From Sphingomonas sp. Leaf242 (GTDB lineage: Bacteria; Pseudomonadota; Alphaproteobacteria; Sphingomonadales; Sphingomonadaceae): 64,000 bases of DNA. The notes beneath the pieces were generated by a model. The model saw only the letters and a program-made list of their open reading frames with translations, ran no database searches and was not told the DNA's origin. Each line of letters starts with the position of its first letter. The first letter of the stretch is position 1. Location of the stretch: the NCBI RefSeq assembly GCF_001422045.1, contig NZ_LMLW01000013.1:46467-110466 (forward strand). The letters run 5' to 3'. Shown here one piece after another: positions 17,878 through 25,165 of the stretch. The translations under genes were made by a program, and so were the position numbers.

Positions 17878-17984
17878 CCCCTCCCTGGAAGGGAGGGGCA
17901 GGGGGTAGGTAGGCCCGCTCGAGCCCCATCGGTTCGAACACGGGGAAACCGACCCACCCCCAACCCCTCCCTTCCAGGGAGGGG
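17878..17984. repeat. Long inverted repeat, CCCTCCCT..AGGGAGGGG class, abutting a gene start
   Basis: The left arm CCCCTCCCTGGAAGGGAGGG and the right arm CCCCTCCCTTCCAGGGAGGG are inverse copies; an inner pair (GGGGGTAGGTAGGCCCGCTC / GAAACCGACCCACCCCCAAC) pairs less well. On the minus strand the end at 17878 supplies the purine-rich Shine-Dalgarno of the IalB-like gene. Confidence 0.8.
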
Positions 17985-18031
17985 TGCAGAAGTCCGCAAC
18001 CCCGATGTGAGGCCTCCGATCCGACCAGATC

Positions 18032-18715
18032 TCACGCCGGAGCGAATCCCGTACCGAGATGCGGCACCGTCGCCCGCCCGTTCTCCACCAGCGTAACTGA
18101 CCCCTGCGGCAAACCCGTCGCAACCGGCGCGCCGAGCACAGGATCGGCCGCCGCACCGGTCATCGCGCCGAGCATCACTCGACTCGAGATCCCGTGCATG
18201 ATCACCAGCCGATCACCCCGATCCTCCGCAGTATCCGCCAGCCACCCGCCAACCCGCACGGCAATCTCTGCATACGTCTCGCCATCGGGCGCAGGCTTCA
18301 GCGTGCCCCCCGGCAGCATTACCGGCCCGACCTCGTCGACAACGTCCGCATAATAGCGTCCGCCCCAGGATCCCATGTCGATCTCGACCAACCGGGCATC
18401 GGTACGCGCATCATGCCAGTCCAGCTCCAGATGCTCGCAGATCACCGCCAGCGTCTGCAAGGCCCGCCCGGTCGGCGAAGCCCACAACGCCAGCTTCGGT
18501 TTAACCCCCAGCAGGCCACGCATTGCCCGCCCAAGCTCGTCCGCCTGTGCGAACCCGGCCCGCGTCAACGGCGTATGTGCGGCATTCCCCTGCAACCGAT
18601 GTGCCGCGTTGAACACGGTTTCGCCGTGCCGCGCGACGAAATCGCGTCCCTTGCGAAGGGTCGGACTATCGCTTGATCGGGCGTCCGTTTCACCCTGCCG
18701 TTGGCTTGGAATCAT
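18032..18715 (-). CDS. Histidine phosphatase superfamily protein
   Basis: A 227-residue phosphoglycerate-mutase-fold protein. The catalytic RHG motif is in DFVARHGETVFN, with the second histidine in RLVIMHGISSRVM and the conserved acidic residue in EIDMGSWGG. Broad family of phosphatases; the substrate cannot be called. Upstream of the IalB-like gene on the same strand, with a palindromic repeat between. Confidence 0.82.
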   Translation of the reverse strand: MIPSQRQGETDARSSDSPTLRKGRDFVARHGETVFNAAHRLQGNAAHTPLTRAGFAQADELGRAMRGLLGVKPKLALWASPTGRALQTLAVICEHLELDWHDARTDARLVEIDMGSWGGRYYADVVDEVGPVMLPGGTLKPAPDGETYAEIAVRVGGWLADTAEDRGDRLVIMHGISSRVMLGAMTGAAADPVLGAPVATGLPQGSVTLVENGRATVPHLGTGFAPA

Positions 18716-18855
18716 GGCCCGCGTTTCAACCCCCTGTGGCGCAAAAGCAACGGATTTCCGTGTTTATCTGGGGTTCATGCAACGCCCGCGCGGTTGGTCC
18801 ATTGGAGCGGTCCGCCCCGCGTCATGGGGCGCCAGATCAGTAAGGAGTAACCCCA

Positions 18856-19509
18856 ATGCGTACGCTTATCGTCGTCTCGCTGCTCGCCACCACCGCAGTG
18901 GCCGCACCCGCTCTCGCGCAGACCAACCCGACCTTCACCGGCCCCCGCGTCGAGGCCACGCTCGGCTACGATCACACCGGCGCTGGCAGCAGCGTGTCCA
19001 ACAACAACGGGCGCGACGACCAGAAGATCGACGGCCTGCTGTACGGCGGCGGCATCGGCTACGACATCGCCACCTCGAGCAATGTCGTGCTCGGTGCCGA
19101 AGCCGAGCTGACCGGCTCGACCGCGAAGAGCGACCGCAACGACTATACCAGCAACTTCGGCTATGGCCGCGTCAAGCAGGGCCGCGACATCTATGTCGGC
19201 GCGCGCGCGGGCTATGTCGTCACGCCGACGACGATGCTGTACGTCAAGGGCGGCTACACCAACTCTCAGCTGAACGTCCTCGCCGGCGATACCAGCCAGT
19301 CCACCGACACCAACTTCAAGCTCAACGGCTGGCGCGTCGGTGCGGGCGCCGAGCACGCGGTCGGGCCGAACAGCTACGCCAAGCTCGAATACCGCTATTC
19401 GAACTATGAGCGCGGTAACATCGATTATGCGAACGGCGGCACCAGCGGGCGGTTCGACGTCGACACCGATCGTCACCAGGTCGTCGCGAGCTACGGTTTC
19501 CGCTTCTGA
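18856..19509 (+). CDS. Outer-membrane beta-barrel protein (Omp25/porin-like)
   Basis: A 217-residue protein with a clear signal peptide (RTLIVVSLLATTAVAAPALA) and alternating beta-strand pattern ending in ...VVASYGFRF, the terminal aromatic residue expected for outer-membrane insertion. Segments such as GGGIGYDIATSSNVVLGAEAE and YVGARAGYVVTPTTMLYVKGG match small opacity-type porins (Omp25/OmpA-like barrel). A good site, TAAGGAGTAAC, precedes the ATG. A stem-loop follows at 19542. Confidence 0.85.
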   Translation: MRTLIVVSLLATTAVAAPALAQTNPTFTGPRVEATLGYDHTGAGSSVSNNNGRDDQKIDGLLYGGGIGYDIATSSNVVLGAEAELTGSTAKSDRNDYTSNFGYGRVKQGRDIYVGARAGYVVTPTTMLYVKGGYTNSQLNVLAGDTSQSTDTNFKLNGWRVGAGAEHAVGPNSYAKLEYRYSNYERGNIDYANGGTSGRFDVDTDRHQVVASYGFRF

Positions 19510-19541
19510 TCGCTTTAACGCGACGTTTACCGTGATCAAAG

Positions 19542-19569
19542 AAGGGTCGGGGCGCTTGCTCCGACCCTT
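19542..19569 (+). terminator. Stem-loop terminator after porin gene
   Basis: AAGGGTCGG, a 10-base loop, then CCGACCCTT and TGTTGTTG: an intrinsic terminator 30 bases after the porin stop and before dnaN. Confidence 0.75.
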
Positions 19570-19639
19570 TGTTGTTGGGTAAGCCATTTGCGGATTGCCC
19601 CCAGCCCCGAGTCCGGCTGTGGCGGCGGGGGGAAATTTG

Positions 19640-20758
19640 ATGAAGGCGACGATCGAACGCGCAACGCTCCTCAAGGGGCTGAGCCATGTCCAGTCCGTGG
19701 TGGAGCGCCGCAATACCATCCCCATCCTGTCGAACGTGCTGATCGAGGCGACCGCCGAGGGGACGCTCAAGCTGATGGCGACCGATCTTGATCTCCAGAT
19801 CAACGAATCGATCGCGGCCGCCGTCGACCAGCCCGGCGCGACCACCGTGTCCGCGCACACGCTGTTCGACATCGCGCGCAAGCTGCCGGAAGGCTCGCAG
19901 GTCCAGCTCGCCGCGTCGGAAGGCCGGATGAGCATCGTCGCAGGCCGCGCGCGCTTCTCGCTCGGCACGCTCCCGCGAGACGATTTCCCGGTGATCGCCG
20001 AGGGCGAACTGCCGACCCAGTTCGAGCTGCCCGCCGAGACGCTCAAGCAGATCATCGACAAGACGCGCTTCGCTATCTCGACCGAAGAGACGCGCTATTA
20101 TCTCAACGGCATCTTCCTTCACGTGGCGGACGGCGACAGCTCGAACCCGGTGCTGAAGGCGGCGGCCACCGACGGTCACCGTCTCGCGCGCGTCACGCTG
20201 CCGCGTCCCGAGGGCGCCGAATCGATGCCCGACGTGATCGTGCCGCGCAAATGCATCGGTGAGTTGCGCAAGCTGCTCGACGAGGTCGATGGTTCGGTCG
20301 GCGTGTCCCTGTCGCCGACCAAGATTCGCTTCGACCTCGGTCAGGCGATCCTGACCTCGAAGCTGATCGACGGCACGTTCCCCGACTACAGCCGCGTGAT
20401 CCCGACCGGCAACGACAAGATCCTCAAGATCGACCCGAAGAGCTTCATGGAAGGCGTCGACCGCGTCTCCACGATCGCGACGGAGAAAACGCGCGCGGTG
20501 AAGATGGCGCTCGACCGCGACAAGATCACGCTGTCGGTGACCTCGCCCGAAAACGGCACCGCCGCGGAGGAAGTCCCCGGCGATTACGTCGCGCTCCCGT
20601 TCGAGATCGGCTTCAATAGCCGCTACCTGATGGACATCCTCGCGCAGATCGACGGCGACATGGTCGAGGTCCACCTCGCCGACGCCGCCGCCCCGACGCT
20701 GATCCGCGAAAATGACAAGTCGCCCGCGCTGTACGTGCTGATGCCGATGCGGGTGTGA
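19640..20758 (+). CDS. dnaN: DNA polymerase III beta subunit (sliding clamp)
   Basis: The 372-residue ring protein that tethers DNA polymerase III to DNA. It begins MKATIERATLLKGLSHVQSV and shows the family segments NTIPILSNVLIEA, FDIARKLPEG, LPRDDFP, ATDGHRLA and the terminal YVLMPMRV. The purine-rich GGGGGGAAA precedes the ATG at 19640, which gives the normal length; 15 in-frame codons upstream look like untranslated leader. recF and gyrB follow within 6 kb, separated by unrelated genes; dnaA is not in the window. Confidence 0.97.
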   Translation: MKATIERATLLKGLSHVQSVVERRNTIPILSNVLIEATAEGTLKLMATDLDLQINESIAAAVDQPGATTVSAHTLFDIARKLPEGSQVQLAASEGRMSIVAGRARFSLGTLPRDDFPVIAEGELPTQFELPAETLKQIIDKTRFAISTEETRYYLNGIFLHVADGDSSNPVLKAAATDGHRLARVTLPRPEGAESMPDVIVPRKCIGELRKLLDEVDGSVGVSLSPTKIRFDLGQAILTSKLIDGTFPDYSRVIPTGNDKILKIDPKSFMEGVDRVSTIATEKTRAVKMALDRDKITLSVTSPENGTAAEEVPGDYVALPFEIGFNSRYLMDILAQIDGDMVEVHLADAAAPTLIRENDKSPALYVLMPMRV

Positions 20759-20766
20759 TTCGGTCT

Positions 20767-20800
20767 GCCTGTCGCGCCGTGGTATAGCGACGCGACAGGC
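20767..20800. promoter_or_regulatory. Perfect inverted repeat upstream of the antitoxin gene
   Basis: GCCTGTCGCG (20767-20776) and CGCGACAGGC (20791-20800) are perfect 10-base inverse arms around a 14-base spacer that contains GGTATAGCG, a possible -10 element. It ends 12 bases before the antitoxin ATG. It could be the operator through which the antitoxin represses its own operon, or a terminator for dnaN. Confidence 0.55.
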
Positions 20801-20812
20801 AGGAGCCGGATC

Positions 20813-21064
20813 ATGGACTCGATCGACATCGCGGATCTGAAAGACGAACTAGCCACACTCATCGACCGGCTTGAAGCTGGCGAAGCCGTGCAGATCACGC
20901 GCGACGGCCAACCCTTCGCGCGCGTGACCCCCGAGGCCCCGCCGCTCCCGCGCCGCAAGCCCATCGACGTAGACGCGTTAGAGGCGCTGGCGAAGTCGCT
21001 GCCTTACGATCCAACATCTGCACGTGACCTCGTCCGGCAGATGCGTGACGATTCGCGGTATTGA
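20813..21064 (+). CDS. Phd/YefM-type antitoxin
   Basis: An 83-residue protein. The N-terminal half (DIADLKDELATLIDRLEAGEAVQITRDGQPFARVTP) is the DNA-binding Phd/YefM fold, and the C-terminal half, ending RDLVRQMRDDSRY, would bind the toxin. The stop overlaps the start of the PIN toxin frame (TTGA), the normal arrangement for translational coupling. A perfect inverted repeat just upstream is a likely autoregulatory operator. Confidence 0.82.
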   Translation: MDSIDIADLKDELATLIDRLEAGEAVQITRDGQPFARVTPEAPPLPRRKPIDVDALEALAKSLPYDPTSARDLVRQMRDDSRY

Positions 21065-21490
21065 CCCTCTACTGCGACACGGCGGTGGTGGTGTCGGCCT
21101 TCACCGCCGAGGCGCAAAGCGAGGACGTACGCGCGTGGCTATCGCGACGGTCTGATACTCTGGCGGTCAGCCATTGGGTCGCAACCGAGTTTTCCGGTGC
21201 GCTTGCGATGAAACGGCGATTGGGCGTCATCGACACCGCTGGTTGGAACGGTGTGATGAAGGGCGTGGCAACGGTTTTGCGCCGGGGAACTTTACGTAGA
21301 GTCAGTCACCGAAGCCGATTTTGCGTTGGCGGCAACGTTGCTCGATCGCGGTGATCTGAAGCTGCGCTCCGGAGACGCCCTTCACCTCGCGATCATCGTC
21401 GCGCGCGGTTGGTCCTTAGCGACGCTCGATCACGACCTTGCGCAAGCGGCCACGCAGATGGGCGTCGCAGTAGATACCGTCCTCGATTGA
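21061..21490 (+). pseudogene. VapC-type PIN toxin, frame-shifted
   Basis: The first frame gives TLYCDTAVVVSAFTAE (first PIN acidic residue in YCDTA) and ATEFSGALAMK, then goes off at about 21287. The conserved C-terminal half (ELYVESVTEADFALAA, LRSGDALHLAI, ATLDHDLA) lies in the +1 frame and ends at 21490. Removing one G from the GGGG at 21284-21287 joins the halves as RRELYVESV and restores a 142-residue VapC, the normal length. Either the toxin is inactivated by one extra base or the base is a sequence error. VapC toxins are Mg-dependent tRNA or rRNA endonucleases. Confidence 0.8.
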
Positions 21491-21509
21491 CTCCTCGCCC
21501 GCTGCTCAA

Positions 21510-21529
21510 TACTAACAGCAATGTTAGTA
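21510..21529. promoter_or_regulatory. Palindromic operator-like site before the Coq4-like gene
   Basis: TACTAACA-GCAA-TGTTAGTA is a perfect inverted repeat with 8-base arms. It ends next to the Shine-Dalgarno (GTAAGGAG) of the gene at 21543, so a bound protein would block transcription or initiation. Size and symmetry suit a TetR- or MarR-family repressor, but no such regulator gene is adjacent. Confidence 0.55.
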
Positions 21530-21542
21530 AGGAGTCGACTCG

Positions 21543-22352
21543 ATGGCGAAGCTTCCTCCGTTTCCCGGTACGACCGGCCGTCGCGATTGGCGTACGGCGT
21601 TCGATGCGATCAAGAAATTGCTCGCGAATGGCGACGACACCACGCAGGTGTTCCGGATCATGCGCGCGCTCAACGTCGGCAATGCGCCGCTGAATTACGC
21701 GCGGCTGATCGCTTCCGAGCAGGGCGGGCGGATCGCCTATGACCGCGTCGAACTGGCGCAGCGTTTCTCCGACCCCGTGTTCGTCGCGAGCTTCGCGCCC
21801 GGCACGGTCGGGGCAGCGTATCGCCATTTCCTCGAGACGACGGGCTATTCCGCGGACGGTCTGGTCGAGGTTTCGCGGCTCGTGCCGTCCGAGGACGATC
21901 TGGCGCACCCTTATGCGTGGTTCGGCCGGCGGGTGCGCGACACGCACGACATCTGGCACGTGCTGACCGGTTACAAGGCGGACGAGAGCATGGGCGAGGC
22001 GGCGCTCGTCGCGTTCAGCTATGCGCAAGTCGGTGGGCTCGGCTGGGCGCTGATCGGCTCCGCGGCGGCATTGAAGAGCATGCGCGTCACCGGCAGCAAG
22101 CTGTTCGCGAAGGCAGTCTGGGAAGGCTATCGCAACGGGCGGAAGGCGAAATGGGTGTCGGGCGAGGATTATCTCGAACTGCTCCACGAACCGCTGGAGG
22201 CCGCGCGTGAACGGCTCGGGATCGTCACGCCGGTCGCGTATTTGCGTGCGCAGCGCGAGCTCGGGCCGGCGCTAGCGTCGTATCTGAGCACGCAGAAGGC
22301 GGCGACCGCGACGGCCGCACCCGCGATGGCGCCGGAGCGGATCGCCGCCTGA
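21543..22352 (+). CDS. Coq4-family ubiquinone biosynthesis-like protein
   Basis: A 269-residue protein of the Coq4 family, which organises or catalyses late steps of ubiquinone synthesis. The hallmark metal-binding stretch is THDIWHVLTGYKADESMGE: HDxxH followed by a glutamate, here 13 residues after the second histidine instead of the usual 12. The C-terminal segment KAKWVSGEDYLELLHEPLEAARERLGI is also typical. AAGGAG precedes the ATG and a perfect palindrome overlaps this leader. The last 25 residues are Ala-rich and low in complexity. Confidence 0.82.
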   Translation: MAKLPPFPGTTGRRDWRTAFDAIKKLLANGDDTTQVFRIMRALNVGNAPLNYARLIASEQGGRIAYDRVELAQRFSDPVFVASFAPGTVGAAYRHFLETTGYSADGLVEVSRLVPSEDDLAHPYAWFGRRVRDTHDIWHVLTGYKADESMGEAALVAFSYAQVGGLGWALIGSAAALKSMRVTGSKLFAKAVWEGYRNGRKAKWVSGEDYLELLHEPLEAARERLGIVTPVAYLRAQRELGPALASYLSTQKAATATAAPAMAPERIAA

Positions 22353-22433
22353 CGCGAGGCTCGATAGCGCATTGGGCTCGATAGCGGACTGGGCGTGTCG
22401 CTAGCGCGGTTGTGATCGGATCGATTCCTCACC

Positions 22434-22504
22434 CCGTTCGTGCTGAGCGAAGTCGAAGCACCGGCGCTTCCGCCACGCCCTTCGACTTCGCTCAGGGCGG
22501 ACGG
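22434..22504. repeat. Inverted repeat, CTTCGACTTCGCTCAG class
   Basis: The left arm CCGTTCGTGCTGAGCGAAGT continues CGAAGCAC; the right arm GCCCTTCGACTTCGCTCAGG continues GCGGACGG. It lies in the Coq4-recF gap, 46 bases before the recF start. The AGCGAAGTCGAAG core is a common extragenic palindrome in sphingomonads. Confidence 0.75.
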
Positions 22505-22550
22505 AAAAGGGCGATGCAATCGGTTTCGAAACTGCTCTAAGGCCGGGACA

Positions 22551-23771
22551 ATGCTCTCGCGCCTCGTCCTCACCGATTTCCGCAATCACGCCGACCTGAC
22601 ACTGACGCCGGGACCAGGGTTCGTCGTGCTGACCGGCGAGAACGGCGCGGGCAAGACGAATATCCTGGAGGCAGTGTCGCTGCTAGCGCCTGGCCGTGGG
22701 CTGCGGAGAGCCGCACTCGGCGAGATGGCGCGACAAGGTGGGGCAGGCGGCTTCGGCGTAGCGGCCACGCTGTTTCCAGAGCGCTCGCAGAAGAACGCAA
22801 CAGAATTCCCCTCCCGCTTGCGGGAGGGGTCAGGGGAGGGCGCGACGTACGTACTGGCGTCCGCTTCCGAGGAAAACGCGCCCCTCCCCCAACCCCTCCC
22901 GCAAGCGGGAGGGGAGCCAGAAGCACAGGGGCAGATACAGACTTCAGGCGAAGTCGACGTCGCGACCGGCACGCTCGCCTCCGCCCCCGAACGCCGCATC
23001 GTCCGCATTCAGGGCGCGACCACCACCGCCAACGCGCTTGCCGAGTGGCTAACGATCCTGTGGCTCACCCCAGCAATGGACCGCCTGTTCGTCGCCCCCG
23101 CAGGCGAACGGCGAGGCTTCCTCGACCGCCTTACGCTCGCGCTCGCCCCGAGCCACGCCCACCACGCCGCCCGCTACGACGCCGCGATGCGTGCGCGCAA
23201 CCGCCTGCTCGCCGACGAAGGCCGCCCCGACGGCGACTGGCTCTCCGCACTCGAAGCGCAGATGGCCGAGCACGGCGCCGCGGTCGATGCCGCCCGGCGC
23301 GAGACGGTCACCCTGCTCGGGACGAGGCTCGCGCGTCAGGACGACGGCCCGTTCCCGCGCGCCGGCCTGACACTCGAAGGCTGGGCCGGCGACACAACCC
23401 GCCTGCAATCCGACCTCGCCCAGGGCCGCGCGCGGGACGCCGCTGCCGGGCGCACGCTCAGCGGCCCCCACCGCGTCGACCTCGTGGTCACGCATCTCGA
23501 CAAGGACCGCGCCGCGTCGCTCGCCTCGACCGGCGAGCAGAAGGCGCTCCTGCTCGGCATCGTCCTCGCGCACGCCGACCTCGTCGCCGAACGCACCGGC
23601 CAGCCCCCGGTCCTCCTCCTCGACGAGGTCGCCGCGCACCTCGATCCGGCGCGCCGCGCGGCGCTGTTCGCGCGGCTCTCAGGCCGCGGCCAGGTGTGGA
23701 TGACGGGCACCGAAGACGCGCTGTTCGACGCGATCGGCCCCCAGGCAACGCGCATCGCGGTCGGGCGTTAG
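22551..23771 (+). CDS. recF: DNA replication/repair ATPase RecF with repeat-derived insertion
   Basis: RecF loads RecA at single-strand gaps. The 406-residue product has Walker A GENGAGKT (residues 29-36), FLDRLTLALAPSHA, the signature STGEQKALLLG and the Walker B region VLLLDEVAAHLDP. The start is MLSRLVLTDFRNH at 22551. Family members usually have about 360-370 residues. The excess is a stretch at residues 80-134 encoded mainly by an in-frame palindromic repeat (22806-22918) and translated as PSRLREGSGEG ... PLPQPLPQAGGE. It falls in the variable region after FGVAATLF, away from the ATPase motifs, so the protein may still work. Confidence 0.92.
   Translation: MLSRLVLTDFRNHADLTLTPGPGFVVLTGENGAGKTNILEAVSLLAPGRGLRRAALGEMARQGGAGGFGVAATLFPERSQKNATEFPSRLREGSGEGATYVLASASEENAPLPQPLPQAGGEPEAQGQIQTSGEVDVATGTLASAPERRIVRIQGATTTANALAEWLTILWLTPAMDRLFVAPAGERRGFLDRLTLALAPSHAHHAARYDAAMRARNRLLADEGRPDGDWLSALEAQMAEHGAAVDAARRETVTLLGTRLARQDDGPFPRAGLTLEGWAGDTTRLQSDLAQGRARDAAAGRTLSGPHRVDLVVTHLDKDRAASLASTGEQKALLLGIVLAHADLVAERTGQPPVLLLDEVAAHLDPARRAALFARLSGRGQVWMTGTEDALFDAIGPQATRIAVGR
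22806..22918. repeat. Palindromic repeat inserted in frame in recF
   Basis: The left arm CCCCTCCCGCTTGCGGGAGG and right arm CCTCCCGCAAGCGGGAGGGG are inverse copies, each also a hairpin by itself, flanking about 40 bases. It resembles the intergenic palindromes at 2430 and 24672, but here it is inside a coding sequence and is read through without a stop. Confidence 0.85.
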
Positions 23772-23859
23772 TTAGGCTGAACACGCGCTGTCGAGCAGGC
23801 TCACCGCGCGTTCAAGCGGGCGCGGGCAAAGCTCCGTCCATCGAAGATACGGAGAGACG

Positions 23860-24663
23860 ATGATGACCCGGAATTTCACGCGCGCAGCCCTTGGCGTATT
23901 GATGGTCGCCGCCACCACCGCCCCCGTTTTCGCGCAAGCCCGCGACGATGGTCGATATGACATGAGCCGTGCCCCCTGGTCGCGTCCCGGCTATCGTCTG
24001 GAAGGCGCAGGCGTGCCGGTGCTCTTCCCCGAACTGCGCAATACGCGGCGCGGCATCGCATTCGTCATGCCGAACTTCGATGCGAACGGCGATGGCCGGA
24101 TCAGCCCCCGGGAGGCCGACGACGCCAACCGCGAATTCGCGCGGATTGCAGGCCCCCGCCGCGACCGCTTCGACTGGGATGCATACGGTCGTGACCCACG
24201 CGGCTATCGCGGCGACCGCGGCGGCACGACTGTAGTCGAGACCACCACGACCTGGGATCGCGGCGCGATGCGCAACTACGGCTTCCGCCAGACCCCGCGC
24301 GGCGCGACGCTGACGCTGCAGGAGGACGTGCTGTTCCGTACCGACAGCGCCGTGCTGCGTCCCGGCGCGATCGAGAAGCTGCGTCCGCTCGCGCGCTATT
24401 TGCGCGGCAACCCCGGCGTCCGCGTCGCGATCGACGGCTTCACGGATTCGCGCGGCACGAACGCGCATAACCAGGACCTGTCCGAACGTCGCGCAGCGAG
24501 CGTCCGCCAGGCGTTCGACGACATGGACGTGGTGCGCGCGCGGTTCAGCGTCGTGGGCCACGGCGAGCGCGACCCGGTCGCGACCAACGCGACGCCGGCC
24601 GGAATGCGCCTCAACCGCCGCGTCGAGGTGACCCTGCTAGGCCAGCGCGCCGACCGTTTCTGA
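23860..24663 (+). CDS. OmpA-family protein with EF-hand segment
   Basis: A 267-residue exported protein. A signal peptide (ALGVLMVAATTAPVFA) is followed by a single EF-hand-like loop, DANGDGRISPREAD, near residue 75, and a C-terminal OmpA domain (DVLFRTDSAVLRPGAIEKL, GFTDSRGTNAHNQDLSERRA, GMRLNRRVEVTLLG) that binds peptidoglycan. It probably anchors the outer membrane to the wall. Calcium-loop plus OmpA fusion is less common. It sits between recF and gyrB. Confidence 0.85.
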   Translation: MMTRNFTRAALGVLMVAATTAPVFAQARDDGRYDMSRAPWSRPGYRLEGAGVPVLFPELRNTRRGIAFVMPNFDANGDGRISPREADDANREFARIAGPRRDRFDWDAYGRDPRGYRGDRGGTTVVETTTTWDRGAMRNYGFRQTPRGATLTLQEDVLFRTDSAVLRPGAIEKLRPLARYLRGNPGVRVAIDGFTDSRGTNAHNQDLSERRAASVRQAFDDMDVVRARFSVVGHGERDPVATNATPAGMRLNRRVEVTLLGQRADRF

Positions 24664-24671
24664 GGTAACGA

Positions 24672-24820
24672 CTCCCTCTCCCCTCGGGGAGAGGGAAGGG
24701 GCCCGCCGCGCTTGCGGTGGGAAGGGTGAGGGGATTGAGGCTCGGGAGGTTGATCCCAACTCCCCCTCACCCTCCCGTCGCCTCCGGCTCCTCCTTCCCT
24801 CTCCCCAAGGGGGAGAGGGA
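24672..24820. repeat. Long inverted repeat, TCCCTCTCCCC..GGGGAGAGGGA class
   Basis: The left arm TCCCTCTCCCCTCGGGGAGA continues GGGAAGGGGCCC; the right arm ends TCCTTCCCTCTCCCCAAGGG GGAGAGGGA. An inner pair, GGGAAGGGTGAGGGG and CCCCTCACCCTCCC, matches. It lies directly after the ompA-like gene and before a second repeat at 24828. Together they fill most of the 500-base gap before gyrB. Confidence 0.8.
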
Positions 24821-24827
24821 CATGCTT

Positions 24828-24937
24828 GCACCACCCCGGCAAAGGCCGGGGCCCAATTGGGGGGCATTGCTGACTGAGCGCGGTTCGGCGTTACTGCGAC
24901 CTTTCCAATTGGACCCCGGCCTTCGCCGGGGCGGTGC
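24828..24937. repeat. Inverted repeat, CACCACCCCGGC..GCCGGGGTGGTG class
   Basis: The left arm GCACCACCCCGGCAAAGGCC continues GGGGCCCAATTGGG; the right arm is CCAATTGGACCCCGGCCTTC followed by GCCGGGGCGGTGC. Tandem to the repeat at 24672. From 24938 to 25165 I see only the gyrB leader; TATATACT just before the start may be part of its promoter. Confidence 0.8.
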
Positions 24938-25165
24938 TTTGTCGCAAGGGGTTCGCCCGACCCCCTGTCCTACACGCGCCCGTCCTGTCACCATCCCCGC
25001 ATGGCGCTCCGAACCTCCTCGAAACCGACTCGTCCGGCATCCGAAGTGCACACCCGCACCAAAACGCTCCCAGCGTCTGCACTTCCTATACTTCACTCGC
25101 CGACGCCCCGACCCCCGCAGGCCATTTCGCTTCCGTTTCGGCCCCCGAATGCCTATATACTCGGC

